Of a stretch of 64,000 nucleotides of DNA, positions 45,792-54,033 are shown in pieces. Under the pieces are notes generated by a model. It searched no databases. It was not told the origin of the DNA and saw nothing but the letters and a program-made list of their open reading frames with translations. Within the stretch, counting starts at the first letter, position 1. Every line of letters starts with the position of its first letter. The DNA comes from a virus. The position numbers and the translations under genes were made by a program. The stretch spans positions 62,001 through 126,000 of the IMG/VR virus record IMGVR_UViG_3300047558_000077; one strand, written 5' to 3'.

Positions 45792-46889
45792 GTGAAAACG
45801 GCAACCGTTCGTCGTCCCAAGTTTGCTGATGAAAAGTATCTCGGTTCTGAGCCGACTGTGGATGAAAATGCCACAGAAATTGATATGGCCAAGGCATACA
45901 CCTGGTTCAACTATTTCTATAACTCGGAAGATGCCAAGACCTTCACAATCTCCTATCTCAAGCATATTAAATACAACAAAGACACTATCAAGAAACTCTC
46001 CAAAGTTAATGCTATCAATCTTCACAACATCGGTTGGAACTGCCGTTTGCTCTATAATGGCAGCACTCTACCTGATGGTGTGTGGGAGCGTTGCGACTCC
46101 AGAATTAAACAATTGGCTGATGCTATTACAATCGTCGATGACGAAGAAGTGGCAGCACCAGTCAAGGTCGTATCAATTCAGGATCGTATCAACAATAAGG
46201 CTGCCGAACTGATTGGCGAACTTGAAGAACAATTGGATGTGTTCTTTCAAGAAGGAGTTATTCAGTTTGACGTTAAGAAGTGGTCCCTTGAGAAGGGAAT
46301 TAAACCGCAAATTGCGAAGAGGATTGCGGACAAATTCCGTCCTCAATTTGCAGAAATCACCGAAGCCCTCGAAGGCAAAGACGCTGACTTGGTGGAAGCG
46401 TATAAGGGTTGGCGCAAGCCAGTTCTTAAAATCATGGCTCTATTCATCAAGCGTATAATCGACCATATGGTTGAACTGGACTCCGCTGGGCAGACAGTTC
46501 GCAAGCCACGCAAGAAGAAGGTAAAGCCTGCTTCGGTTCTGGTCGCCAAGATGAACTATTGTAAATCCGCAGATACTCTAACGAGTGTTGATCCGAAGGA
46601 GATTATCGGTGCTTCGCAACTTTGGGCATACAATCATAAAACTCGCAATCTTTCTGTGTATAATGCCGTGGGTCATTCTGGCCTTTCGGTCAGAGGGTCT
46701 ACGATTACAGGATTTGACGAGACAACTTCGGTTACAAAGAAACTCCGTAAACCAGAAGCAGTAATCAAGCCGCTGATGGAAGGTAGTAAGGTTTATCTTC
46801 GCAAGGTTATGGACAATCTCACAACGACCGAACAGAAAGCAACTGGTCGCATCAATGTGGACACAATACTACTGAGAGTGGTAAAATGA
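45792..46889 (+). CDS. Conserved phage protein, function unknown
   Basis: 365 aa from GTG 45792, favoured by AAGGAG six bases upstream; ATG 45750 is a longer alternative. Contains YTWFNYFYNSEDAKTF, DVKKWSLEKGIKPQ and AYKGWRKPVLKIM, a family of large T4-like phages. No catalytic motif seen. Confidence 0.68.
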   Translation: MKTATVRRPKFADEKYLGSEPTVDENATEIDMAKAYTWFNYFYNSEDAKTFTISYLKHIKYNKDTIKKLSKVNAINLHNIGWNCRLLYNGSTLPDGVWERCDSRIKQLADAITIVDDEEVAAPVKVVSIQDRINNKAAELIGELEEQLDVFFQEGVIQFDVKKWSLEKGIKPQIAKRIADKFRPQFAEITEALEGKDADLVEAYKGWRKPVLKIMALFIKRIIDHMVELDSAGQTVRKPRKKKVKPASVLVAKMNYCKSADTLTSVDPKEIIGASQLWAYNHKTRNLSVYNAVGHSGLSVRGSTITGFDETTSVTKKLRKPEAVIKPLMEGSKVYLRKVMDNLTTTEQKATGRINVDTILLRVVK

Positions 46890-46987
46890 CCGTAGAAGCA
46901 TTCATGTGGGCGTGGATATACATGGGTTATGTAGTGGCAGCACTCTCGGTGTTGACACTACTACTCATTACAATTTATAAGGACTAA
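46886..46987 (+). CDS. Tiny membrane protein, 33 aa
   Basis: One transmembrane helix (VVAALSVLTLLLITIY). ATGA overlap with upstream gene. Confidence 0.55.
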   Translation: MTVEAFMWAWIYMGYVVAALSVLTLLLITIYKD

Positions 46988-46989
46988 CA

Positions 46990-47391
46990 ATGGCTAATAA
47001 AGTAATCGAGTTCCCCAAGAGTAAGGTTGTTCGTGAAATTCCAGAAGAAGTTCATATAGAACGACAAGCCAAAGCAGACATGAAACAAGCCGATGTTATC
47101 GTGGACGAAGTTGCTGGTCTAATGATCACCGAACTTGATAACTACTTTGTCGATGTTACATCCAAACAGTTTAGTAAAGATATTATTCTGGTTGTGGATG
47201 CTCTAAAGGCTGCCGTGTATAGATCATACGGAATCGACCATCATCTTCATCCGTTCATTGACGATAATGTGAAACTGATTGAAGGCGATATCAACGGAAT
47301 GTCAAAAGAAGAAATCAAGGAAAAGATCGAAAAGATCATGCTGGAACTTTCCGAAGCGAAAGAAAAGATTGACAGCGAAGAAGAAGAGTGA
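46990..47391 (+). CDS. Hypothetical protein, 133 aa
   Basis: Helical, acidic C-terminus coiled coil (residues 105-130). Its 3' end carries the promoter for RNase H. Unknown. Confidence 0.62.
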   Translation: MANKVIEFPKSKVVREIPEEVHIERQAKADMKQADVIVDEVAGLMITELDNYFVDVTSKQFSKDIILVVDALKAAVYRSYGIDHHLHPFIDDNVKLIEGDINGMSKEEIKEKIEKIMLELSEAKEKIDSEEEE

Positions 47392-47397
47392 TATACT
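47369..47397 (+). promoter_or_regulatory. Sigma70-type promoter inside a gene end
   Basis: TTGACA (47369-47374), 17 bp, TATACT (47392-47397), 27 bp before the RNase H gene. Confidence 0.72.
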
Positions 47398-47423
47398 TTC
47401 TATTCACTCAATAAGGAAATATT

Positions 47424-48284
47424 ATGTCTTACATGCTGATTGACCTCAACCAGGTTCTAATCTCTAATCTGATGCAACACCTAAAGTTTGTATCAAAGCA
47501 GCACGAAATGAGTGAAGACCTTATTCGTCATATGTGCATCAATACAATCCGATCTAACGTAAAGCAGTTTCGTTCCAAATATCAGAACGTTATTCTTTGC
47601 TGCGACTCGAAGCATTATTGGCGGCGTGATTACTTTGCGTTTTACAAGTCGCATCGTAAGCATGATCGTGAGGCATCTGGTCTTGATTGGGATATGATCT
47701 TCACTGTCCTAAATGGTCTTCGTGATGAGTTGCGTGATAACTTTCCGTATAAGACACTAAATGTGGAAGGCGCAGAAGCCGACGATGTTATTGCTGTGCT
47801 AACTGCTAGACTGGCTCCACATGCTCCTGTTCTTATTCTATCGTCAGATAAAGACTTTGGTCAGTTGCAGAAGTATCCAAACGTTACACAGTATTCACCT
47901 ATTCTAAAGCGGTTTATCAAGATTGATGATCCGAAGACTTTCGTTCGGGAGCATATCATCAAGGGTGATCGTGGCGATGGCATTCCAAACTTTCTTACAA
48001 ATGACAATGCTCTTGCTGTTGGCGAACGACAGAAGCCTATCAGTAGCAAGAAACTGACCGAATGGGTTCACAAAGATGCCTCCGAGTTTTGCACTACGGA
48101 TTGGATGCTTCGTTGTTATAAGCGCAATCAGACTCTTATTGATTTTGACTATATACCTAACGAGATCCAGTCTAAAATCGTTGATGCATTTGAAGAGACA
48201 AAACCCGCAGACAAACAGAAAATGCTGAACTACTTTATCAACAAAGGACTCAAGGCGATGATTGAGTCTATTCATGATTTTTGA
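47424..48284 (+). CDS. rnh: Ribonuclease H / 5'-3' flap nuclease (T4 Rnh-like)
   Basis: 286 aa. FEN/PIN-like acidic residues: MLIDLNQ, EGAEADDVIAVL, SSDKDFGQL, KGDRGDGIPN. Removes RNA primers from lagging strands. AAGGAA upstream; overlaps neither neighbour. Confidence 0.88.
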   Translation: MSYMLIDLNQVLISNLMQHLKFVSKQHEMSEDLIRHMCINTIRSNVKQFRSKYQNVILCCDSKHYWRRDYFAFYKSHRKHDREASGLDWDMIFTVLNGLRDELRDNFPYKTLNVEGAEADDVIAVLTARLAPHAPVLILSSDKDFGQLQKYPNVTQYSPILKRFIKIDDPKTFVREHIIKGDRGDGIPNFLTNDNALAVGERQKPISSKKLTEWVHKDASEFCTTDWMLRCYKRNQTLIDFDYIPNEIQSKIVDAFEETKPADKQKMLNYFINKGLKAMIESIHDF

Positions 48285-48291
48285 GGATAAC

Positions 48292-48729
48292 ATGACAAAT
48301 AAAAACATATATGAAGTTTTCAATGAGTTTAAAAATGCCAAGACAAAACAAGATCGCTTAGAGGTTCTAAGACGTAACAACAACTACGCTTTAAAAAATG
48401 TTTTGTTAGGTGCATTCAATAACAATATCAAATTCACTGTTAATAAAGTTCCTGACTACAAAAAGATAGATGTGCCGCCAGGCATGTCATACTCACACAT
48501 GACCGAGGCATTATCAAAGGTATACCTTTTTGTGGAGGGTAATGCAAAACGACCACAAGGTCTGACAGAAAAAAGAGCAACAGAACTTCTGATACAGTTG
48601 TTGGAATCTCTTGAACCAAATGAAGCAGAAGTTTTTGCCAACATGATTCAAAAAGATTTAAAAATACCATATCTAACAGTCAATCTAATCAATGAAGCAT
48701 TCCCTGGCCTGTTGCCGGATAAGGAGTAA
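48292..48729 (+). CDS. DUF6433-like phage protein
   Basis: 145 aa. RLEVLRRNNNYALKNVLLGAF and LEPNEAEVFANMIQK are signature parts of a T4-like phage family located beside RNase H; function unknown. Confidence 0.7.
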   Translation: MTNKNIYEVFNEFKNAKTKQDRLEVLRRNNNYALKNVLLGAFNNNIKFTVNKVPDYKKIDVPPGMSYSHMTEALSKVYLFVEGNAKRPQGLTEKRATELLIQLLESLEPNEAEVFANMIQKDLKIPYLTVNLINEAFPGLLPDKE

Positions 48730-48744
48730 TCAAGGCTTAATACC

Positions 48745-48942
48745 ATGAAGAACAAATCACCAAGTTTGAAACACGATCCTTTATATGCCGAATTATTCGA
48801 AGAAGATAGAAAGTATGGTGGCAAACGTTTGGAACTTCCTCAAACCGACTTAAAAAAGAAACGTCCCATCCAAAATCTAAGGAAAGCATGGATGGAGCAC
48901 GAGGAAGACTTCGACGAGGTTGATGACTTTTACGAACATTGA
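48745..48942 (+). CDS. Small charged protein, 65 aa
   Basis: Disordered, with mixed K/E clusters. Unknown. Confidence 0.58.
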   Translation: MKNKSPSLKHDPLYAELFEEDRKYGGKRLELPQTDLKKKRPIQNLRKAWMEHEEDFDEVDDFYEH

Positions 48943-48960
48943 TTGTAAACAGGATAGTGC

Positions 48961-49029
48961 TTGACATTCCTTAAATTTCGAGTAGGATAGGTACCATGCT
49001 GATCAATAGTGACAGCAGGTATCTATCCT
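48961..49029 (+). promoter_or_regulatory. Promoter with leader inverted repeat
   Basis: TTGACA (48961-48966), 16 bp, TAGGAT (48983-48988). AGGATAGGTACC (48984-48995) pairs with GGTATCTATCCT (49018-49029) at 11 of 12 places plus one G-T, forming a structure just downstream of the -10 region. Confidence 0.55.
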
Positions 49030-49048
49030 TAACAGAAGGAATTATAGA

Positions 49049-50419
49049 ATGTCTAATTGGAAATATGTCACCCGCACAGTTCAGGAATTTGTCAACGAGG
49101 CTCAACGTGATAACTGGAATGTTGATCCTGAGTGGCAGCGCCTTGACACAAATTTAAACCTTAATGCTAAAGGCTCGAAGCCCTCTAAGGCACAGAGCAT
49201 CATTGCTTCCATGTTTAATGGCCAAGATATTGGTGAAATTAAACTTTGTGACTATGAAGGTGTTAAGTCCTCAATTGATGGTGGTAATCGTAAGAGAGCC
49301 ATTCTAAATTTTTATAATAACAAGTTTGCCCTTCCCAAGGGTAGCAAGTATGCAGGCCTAAAGTATAAAGACCTTAGCGAAGATGCGAAAGAACTCTTCC
49401 TTAGCTATGTGATCCGTTTCATCGAATACGGTGAAATCACTACACAAGAAATTGGTGAAACTTTCCGTAACACCAACAATACAACTCCCGTCAATAAGCA
49501 GGAAATGCGTAACAGCGAAGGACAGAATCCAGTTGCGGTTCTCGTTCGTCGTACCACACGCAAGATTGATGAGGTTGGTAATATCCCTCACATCCTCTTT
49601 GATTGGAGAATTAACGCAAAGGGTGATGCGGAATATACTTATCTTACCTTCAATAACAAAGGCCTGCATCTGGATGAACAGACGGCTCGTTTGCTTTGCC
49701 GTGTTTTACAGGGTGAAAAGTCCATTGCCGTGAGCGATGACGACCTTGATAAAATGTATGCAGATTATGAGGCGTTTTTGACCGATGAGGAAAACCTCAA
49801 GAAGGCTAAGAAGAAGTTGTATGAAGTATTGGACTTTATTGTCAATATTGCCGATACAGCTAGAAAGTATAAGAATGGTCGTGGTCTTGCCCATAAGCAG
49901 TATGAAATGCTGGTTCGCCTGTATTTCTACCTTAAAGAACACCACAAGTCCTTTAAGGTTACCGATGCTAGTGAATTTTGGGTTGCGTTCACTACCGCTA
50001 TGGACTCGGTTCTTTCGTGTGACGATATCACATTTAAGGAGCGTAGCGGTAAGACTCGTGTCGTTGCAGAAGCCTTCGGTCAGTATCTTAAAAGCGACTT
50101 GAACGACCAGTGGAAGTATGATAAGTCCCTCGAACTCTTCCTGAATGAGTTTAATCTTGATAACTGCGGTCTAAAGTTGCTTGATCCTAAGCGTTGCTTT
50201 AGCCGTGATGAAATCGAGAGTGCCTTGATCAAGCAAGGTTACAAGGACTTTATTGATGGTAAGAAACTGACCATGAAAGATGCGGTTGGTGCCCATGTTA
50301 TTGCACATTCTAATGGTGGTAAGACGGAGACCGACAATCTAGTGGTCGTTTCTAAGGCTCATAACACGGCGATGGGTACCATGCCCGTTGATGTTTACAA
50401 AGCCTCTCTCGGGTATTGA
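49049..50419 (+). CDS. DUF262/HNH nuclease (GmrSD-like)
   Basis: 456 aa. N-terminal DUF262 (ParB/Srx-like NTPase) with DPEWQR (27-32) and SSIDGGNRKRAIL (69 on); C-terminal HNH nuclease with VGAHVIAHSNGGKTETDNLVVV. Single-chain relatives include GmrSD type IV restriction enzymes that cut modified DNA. In a phage it might exclude rival phages or be a selfish nuclease. Own promoter and structured leader. Confidence 0.78.
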   Translation: MSNWKYVTRTVQEFVNEAQRDNWNVDPEWQRLDTNLNLNAKGSKPSKAQSIIASMFNGQDIGEIKLCDYEGVKSSIDGGNRKRAILNFYNNKFALPKGSKYAGLKYKDLSEDAKELFLSYVIRFIEYGEITTQEIGETFRNTNNTTPVNKQEMRNSEGQNPVAVLVRRTTRKIDEVGNIPHILFDWRINAKGDAEYTYLTFNNKGLHLDEQTARLLCRVLQGEKSIAVSDDDLDKMYADYEAFLTDEENLKKAKKKLYEVLDFIVNIADTARKYKNGRGLAHKQYEMLVRLYFYLKEHHKSFKVTDASEFWVAFTTAMDSVLSCDDITFKERSGKTRVVAEAFGQYLKSDLNDQWKYDKSLELFLNEFNLDNCGLKLLDPKRCFSRDEIESALIKQGYKDFIDGKKLTMKDAVGAHVIAHSNGGKTETDNLVVVSKAHNTAMGTMPVDVYKASLGY

Positions 50420-50438
50420 TCTAAGTCAAAGGTAACTT

Positions 50439-50513
50439 AGGTATGTCAACAGTCTACCTAAAACGTAGACTTAGGGTGCGTCACCCTGTCGCACCTGTTG
50501 ACATACCTTTTTT
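50439..50513 (+). terminator. Three-way-junction terminator cassette
   Basis: Outer stem AGGTATGTCAACAG (50439-50452) / CTGTTGACATACCT (50495-50508) is perfect over 14 bp, followed by six T. Inner hairpins GTCTAC-CTAAAAC-GTAGAC and GGTGCG/CGCACC. Confidence 0.85.
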
Positions 50514-50514
50514 A

Positions 50515-50543
50515 TTGACTCTTCCGTTCCGCCGTGCTATATT
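50515..50543 (+). promoter_or_regulatory. Sigma70-type promoter
   Basis: TTGACT (50515-50520), 17 bp, TATATT (50538-50543). The ATG of the next gene (50550) is at the predicted start of transcription. Confidence 0.75.
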
Positions 50544-50549
50544 AAGTCC

Positions 50550-50870
50550 ATGATCACGAAACGCAAGAAGCGGTCCGACCGCAATCACATAATCTACAGC
50601 TTGACTGTAAAGGGTCAGGAATATATCGGTGTTACCCATGTCGAAAACGGCAAGGTTAACAAGTCTTTGGACCGTCGCTGGCGCAAGCATGTCGGTCGTG
50701 CGATGACCGAAGGTAAACTGTGGAAATTGTGCGTGGCTATTCGTAAGCATGGACCTGACAATTTCACTGTCGGCGTTCTGGAAATTGTGCGTGGTAAGTC
50801 TGCGGCTCATATACGTGAGCGGGAACTTATCCGTGAACGTAAGCCTAAACTTAACTCGGATGTGCGCTAA
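50550..50870 (+). CDS. GIY-YIG nuclease
   Basis: 106 aa. HIIYSLTVKGQEYIGVTH is the GIY-YIG core, then RWRKHVGRAM with the conserved arginine and a glutamate in RERELI. Compact free-standing catalytic domain, perhaps a homing or recombination nuclease. Probably leaderless mRNA. Confidence 0.78.
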   Translation: MITKRKKRSDRNHIIYSLTVKGQEYIGVTHVENGKVNKSLDRRWRKHVGRAMTEGKLWKLCVAIRKHGPDNFTVGVLEIVRGKSAAHIRERELIRERKPKLNSDVR

Positions 50871-51109
50871 TGTCTACAACCTTCAATGATCTTATTGGTA
50901 TGCATGACCTTGACCAGAAGGTGATTGTAAAAAAGGCCTTAGAGAGCCTTACGCCCAGAATGCAATTTGTCGTCATTCGTCGGTTTTTTCAGAACCAGAC
51001 CTTGTCGTCAATCGCTGAGGAAATTGGTCTATCTGAGGCTAGACTATATCAAATTGAACGCAAAGCCCTATGCAGCCTAAAGCGTGGCTTTAGGCGAAAC
51101 AAAATCTGA
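50870..51109 (+). CDS. Stand-alone sigma-70 region 4-like protein
   Basis: 79 aa. LESLTPRMQFVVIRRFFQNQTLSSIAEEIGLSEARLYQIERKA-type arrangement is the helix-turn-helix of sigma70 region 4 (residues 25-72). Regions 2 and 3 are absent, so it may act as a phage transcription regulator that binds -35 DNA or core polymerase. TAATG overlap with the GIY-YIG gene. Confidence 0.75.
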   Translation: MSTTFNDLIGMHDLDQKVIVKKALESLTPRMQFVVIRRFFQNQTLSSIAEEIGLSEARLYQIERKALCSLKRGFRRNKI

Positions 51110-51110
51110 G

Positions 51111-51168
51111 GTGCGACAACCTGTCGCATATGTTTACAGTTGACTCTTCCATTCCGCTGTGCTAATAT
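51111..51168 (+). promoter_or_regulatory. Cassette hairpin plus sigma70-type promoter
   Basis: TGCGAC (51112-51117) / GTCGCA (51123-51128), then TTGACT (51140-51145), 17 bp, TAATAT (51163-51168). Confidence 0.7.
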
Positions 51169-51195
51169 ATTCCCATAATGATGAAAGGAACAAAT

Positions 51196-51366
51196 ATGTC
51201 TAACGCTCGCTTCGCTCCCAAGAACCCCAACGGCAAAGATACTGCTAACATTTTTGCGCTTATTCGCTGGCACGAAAATGGTGGTAAAATCACCAAAGTG
51301 AAATCGTCCAAGCGTCCGAAGCGTGGTTATACTGTCGGTAAATCTGTCAAAACGGGAGATAAGTGA
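51196..51366 (+). CDS. Small basic protein, 56 aa
   Basis: AAAGGAACAAAT upstream. Lys/Gly-rich C-terminus (KSSKRPKRGYTVGKSVK). May bind DNA or RNA; unknown. Confidence 0.6.
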   Translation: MSNARFAPKNPNGKDTANIFALIRWHENGGKITKVKSSKRPKRGYTVGKSVKTGDK

Positions 51367-51566
51367 TGGAAGTTTTCGTCCTGATGAGCCATATCCTCTA
51401 TGAATGCGACGAGTTGCTGGGCGTCTACCACAATGAATCGGACGCCGAGTTTGCCCGTGATGAATATAAACGAGAAAACGAAGATCATATGTTCGATCAA
51501 TTTAGCATTGAACGCCGTGTAATCGGTGCTGCGGCTCGGGCAGATTGGGAGACAGATAATGTCTGA
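51366..51566 (+). CDS. Small acidic protein, 66 aa
   Basis: Starts on the upstream stop (TGATG). Begins EVFVLMSHILYECDELLGVY. Unknown. Confidence 0.6.
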   Translation: MEVFVLMSHILYECDELLGVYHNESDAEFARDEYKRENEDHMFDQFSIERRVIGAAARADWETDNV

Positions 51567-51639
51567 TATCGTTCTGTTTATTGTGCTATTCGGTATGCCT
51601 ATATCCCTGGGCCTTATTGCTATTCTCTCGGAGGACTAA
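51559..51639 (+). CDS. Tiny membrane peptide, 26 aa
   Basis: Hydrophobic helix (IVLFIVLFGMPISLGLIAIL). Overlaps the previous gene by 8 bp; carries GGAGG for the next gene. Confidence 0.45.
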   Translation: MSDIVLFIVLFGMPISLGLIAILSED

Positions 51640-51640
51640 T

Positions 51641-51745
51641 ATGACAGAACAGGAAATCACCAAGCACAATAACCGCAATTCTGAACATCAGCTTATTTGG
51701 CATGGTGTTTGCGTTTGGATCTATTCTGAATATCTGAATGGATAA
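51641..51745 (+). CDS. Tiny protein, 34 aa
   Basis: Preceded by GGAGGACTAAT. Trp/His-rich end. Unknown. Confidence 0.45.
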   Translation: MTEQEITKHNNRNSEHQLIWHGVCVWIYSEYLNG

Positions 51746-51759
51746 CTCGGAGGACTAAT

Positions 51760-51945
51760 ATGATTGATCGTGATGCCTTAATAGCCGCAATATATGATCG
51801 TTATCTTGTTATAGGTAACTATTGGTGGTGTATTGATGATGTGCCCGACTTTTTAGATGATGTTATGTCCGATGGTCACTATGATAATATATCTTTTGAT
51901 CAGATAGTTGTCATGGTTTCCGATTATATGTATGATTGCGACTAA
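51760..51945 (+). CDS. Small acidic protein, 61 aa
   Basis: GGAGGACTAAT repeated upstream, as for the previous gene. Unknown. Confidence 0.58.
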   Translation: MIDRDALIAAIYDRYLVIGNYWWCIDDVPDFLDDVMSDGHYDNISFDQIVVMVSDYMYDCD

Positions 51946-51955
51946 GGAGAATGAA

Positions 51956-52060
51956 ATGATCGATAATTCTAAAACGGTTCAGTTTGTGGCACTAACGGTA
52001 ATGTCACTAGCATTGGTGTTCGGTGTTTATCTGATTTATCTTCTGGATGGAGGCATCTAA
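51956..52060 (+). CDS. Tiny membrane protein, 34 aa
   Basis: Transmembrane helix (VALTVMSLALVFGVYLIYLL). AAGGAGAATG upstream; TAATG overlap with next gene. Confidence 0.5.
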   Translation: MIDNSKTVQFVALTVMSLALVFGVYLIYLLDGGI

Positions 52061-52251
52061 TGGAGTTTACTCTCTTCAAGGCTCTAATGATTATTATGTT
52101 TATTCTCACGGCTGTTGGCATGGCATATAATGCTAAAATCATGAATGATTGTATTGATAGTGGCAGTCCAAAAAGCCAGGCGTGTTTCAAGTATAATGTA
52201 ATCAATAACAACATGCATAATCTCAACCTGAACGTAGATAATGGAGAATGA
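52060..52251 (+). CDS. Small membrane protein, 63 aa
   Basis: N-terminal membrane helix (LFKALMIIMFILTAVGMAY), two cysteines. Unknown. Confidence 0.55.
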   Translation: MEFTLFKALMIIMFILTAVGMAYNAKIMNDCIDSGSPKSQACFKYNVINNNMHNLNLNVDNGE

Positions 52252-52253
52252 AA

Positions 52254-52406
52254 ATGGCTAATGTGAAGACCTATAACCTTTCTATTCATCTGAAAGGTAA
52301 TCGCACTCTCACTTTTCGTGGCATTTCTCGTGTAGCGGTTGAACGATATCGCAAGCACTATGAAATCCAAATGGACTATATTTCCGCATCGGTGGAGAAT
52401 CGTTAA
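52254..52406 (+). CDS. Small basic protein, 50 aa
   Basis: GGAGAATGAAA upstream; TAATG overlap with rtcB. Unknown. Confidence 0.55.
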   Translation: MANVKTYNLSIHLKGNRTLTFRGISRVAVERYRKHYEIQMDYISASVENR

Positions 52407-53629
52407 TGTCTTATCAGTTCGTGCAAGGTCGTGGTGCGCCGCTCAAGATGTGGTGCGAAGGTGTTGAGGTCGAGGACGATGCTCGTACCCAGTTAGAGAA
52501 CATAGCGTCCTTGCCGTTCGTGTATAAGCATGTGGCGGTGATGCCGGATGTTCACTTGGGTAAGGGTGCTACGGTTGGTTCGGTTATCGCTACCAAGGGT
52601 GCGGTAGTTCCGGCGGCTGTTGGTGTTGATATCGGTTGCGGTATGATGGCAGTTCGGTTGTCTCTAAAGGCAAACGACTTGCCGGACAATCTTGCTTCGC
52701 TTCGTTCTCATATCGAGTCCGTAGTGCCGCATGGTCGCACGGACAACGGCGGTAAGAACGACAAGGGAACGTGGCTTGACCGCATTCCGAACTCGGCTTC
52801 AAATGCTTGGTTGTCTTTGTGTAGCCGTTATGATGCTATAGTGGCAAAGCACCCGAAGATTGCGTCTCATAAGACTTTTGAGTTTATGGGCACTCTCGGC
52901 ACGGGCAACCACTTTATCGAGTTGTGTCTGGACGAGGACGATTATGTGTGGGTAATGCTACACTCTGGTTCTCGTGGTGTAGGTAACAAGATCGGTCAGT
53001 ATTTCATCGAGGCTGCTCGCAAGGAGATGGAGCGATATCATATCCTGCCGTATCTGCCGGATAAGGACTTGTCCTATTTGGTAGAGCATACCACGCTATT
53101 CGATGATTATGTTGAAGCAGTATCCTGGGCACAGGAGTTTGCTGCTCTCAACCGTCAGGTGATGATGGATGCGGTGCTTGATGTTCTGCGTCAGCGTTTG
53201 CCGTCGTTTGTCGTGTCTGATGAAAAGGCTGTGAACTGCCACCACAACTATATCTCCAAGGAAAACCACTTTGGAGAAAATGTGTTTGTGACCCGTAAGG
53301 GTGCGGTTCGTGCCCGTGAAGGCGATCTTGGTATCATACCGGGTTCTATGGGCACGGGTTCGTTTATCGTTCGTGGTCTTGGTAATCAGGAGTCGTTTTG
53401 TTCGTGTTCTCATGGTGCTGGTCGTCGTATGTCCCGCAATGCGGCTCGTAAGGCTATCACGCTAGATGATCATATCAAGGCGACCGAGGGTATTGAGTGC
53501 CGTAAGGACGTAGATGTGATTGACGAATCGCCGGCTGCTTACAAGGATATCGGTGCGGTCATGGCTGCACAGGATGACCTTGTTGAGATTGTCCACCGAT
53601 TGCGTCAGGTTCTAAACGTAAAGGGATAA
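52406..53629 (+). CDS. rtcB: RtcB family RNA ligase
   Basis: 407 aa. Metal/GTP-site motifs of RtcB: DVHLGKGATVGSV, GVDIGCGM, GTGNHFIELC, HSGSRGVG, NCHHNYISKE, GSMGTGSFIVRG and SCSHGAGRRMSR with the guanylylated histidine. Joins 2',3'-cyclic phosphate to 5'-OH RNA ends, so it could repair tRNAs cut by host anticodon nucleases, consistent with the large tRNA array and the HAD phosphatase. Confidence 0.93.
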   Translation: MSYQFVQGRGAPLKMWCEGVEVEDDARTQLENIASLPFVYKHVAVMPDVHLGKGATVGSVIATKGAVVPAAVGVDIGCGMMAVRLSLKANDLPDNLASLRSHIESVVPHGRTDNGGKNDKGTWLDRIPNSASNAWLSLCSRYDAIVAKHPKIASHKTFEFMGTLGTGNHFIELCLDEDDYVWVMLHSGSRGVGNKIGQYFIEAARKEMERYHILPYLPDKDLSYLVEHTTLFDDYVEAVSWAQEFAALNRQVMMDAVLDVLRQRLPSFVVSDEKAVNCHHNYISKENHFGENVFVTRKGAVRAREGDLGIIPGSMGTGSFIVRGLGNQESFCSCSHGAGRRMSRNAARKAITLDDHIKATEGIECRKDVDVIDESPAAYKDIGAVMAAQDDLVEIVHRLRQVLNVKG

Positions 53630-53631
53630 AA

Positions 53632-53748
53632 ATGAAACGCAAGAATGTAAACCCAGTGGCTAAGGCGTTACGTCTTGGTGTATGTAAACCTAAGGTGATT
53701 GTAGACAGGAAAACTGTATACAATCGCAAAAGGCTACCAAAACTATAG
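53632..53748 (+). CDS. Small conserved basic phage protein, 38 aa
   Basis: KRKNVNPVAKALR start with a K/R-rich tail; 30-40 aa proteins of this type (RKNPVAKAL) are widespread in large phages. Function unknown. Two bases behind rtcB. Confidence 0.6.
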   Translation: MKRKNVNPVAKALRLGVCKPKVIVDRKTVYNRKRLPKL

Positions 53749-53907
53749 ACTATAGTGACTTGGTGTTCTAATATCTCAAAAATACCCCTTCAAGGGCAAC
53801 CATGCCCTGTCCGAAAAATCGATAGGAAGCACCAGGAGACTTTTCACGGTCTTCTGGTGCTATAGTCTCTTCCAGACCTCAAAACTCTCCTGGCGTCTCC
53901 TGGAGAT
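53749..53907 (+). ncRNA. Structured intergenic RNA candidate
   Basis: No ORF. Hairpin AGCACCAGGAGAC (53828-53840) / GTCTTCTGGTGCT (53849-53861) pairs at 12 of 13 plus G-T, and ACTATAG/CTATAGT flanks could extend it. A second CTCCTGG-type repeat follows (53886-53905). May be an RNA or a complex terminator. Confidence 0.45.
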
Positions 53908-53967
53908 TGTAAACAGTCTACCAACTCTATAGACTTTAGGTGCGACATCCTGTCGCACCTGTTGACA
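53908..53967 (+). terminator. Three-way-junction cassette, copy 2
   Basis: TGTAAACAG (53908-53916) / CTGTTGACA (53959-53967), inner AGTCTA/TAGACT and a perfect GGTGCGAC-N5-GTCGCACC (53939-53959). No T run here, so termination is less certain. Confidence 0.65.
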
Positions 53968-53978
53968 TACGATTTCTC

Positions 53979-54007
53979 TTGCTTCTTCCGTTCCGTTGTG
54001 CTACTAT
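53979..54007 (+). promoter_or_regulatory. Sigma70-type promoter
   Basis: TTGCTT (53979-53984), 17 bp, TACTAT (54002-54007); spacer nearly identical to those at 50515 and 51140. Confidence 0.6.
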
Positions 54008-54033
54008 ATCCGCATAATGTTGAAAGGAACAAA

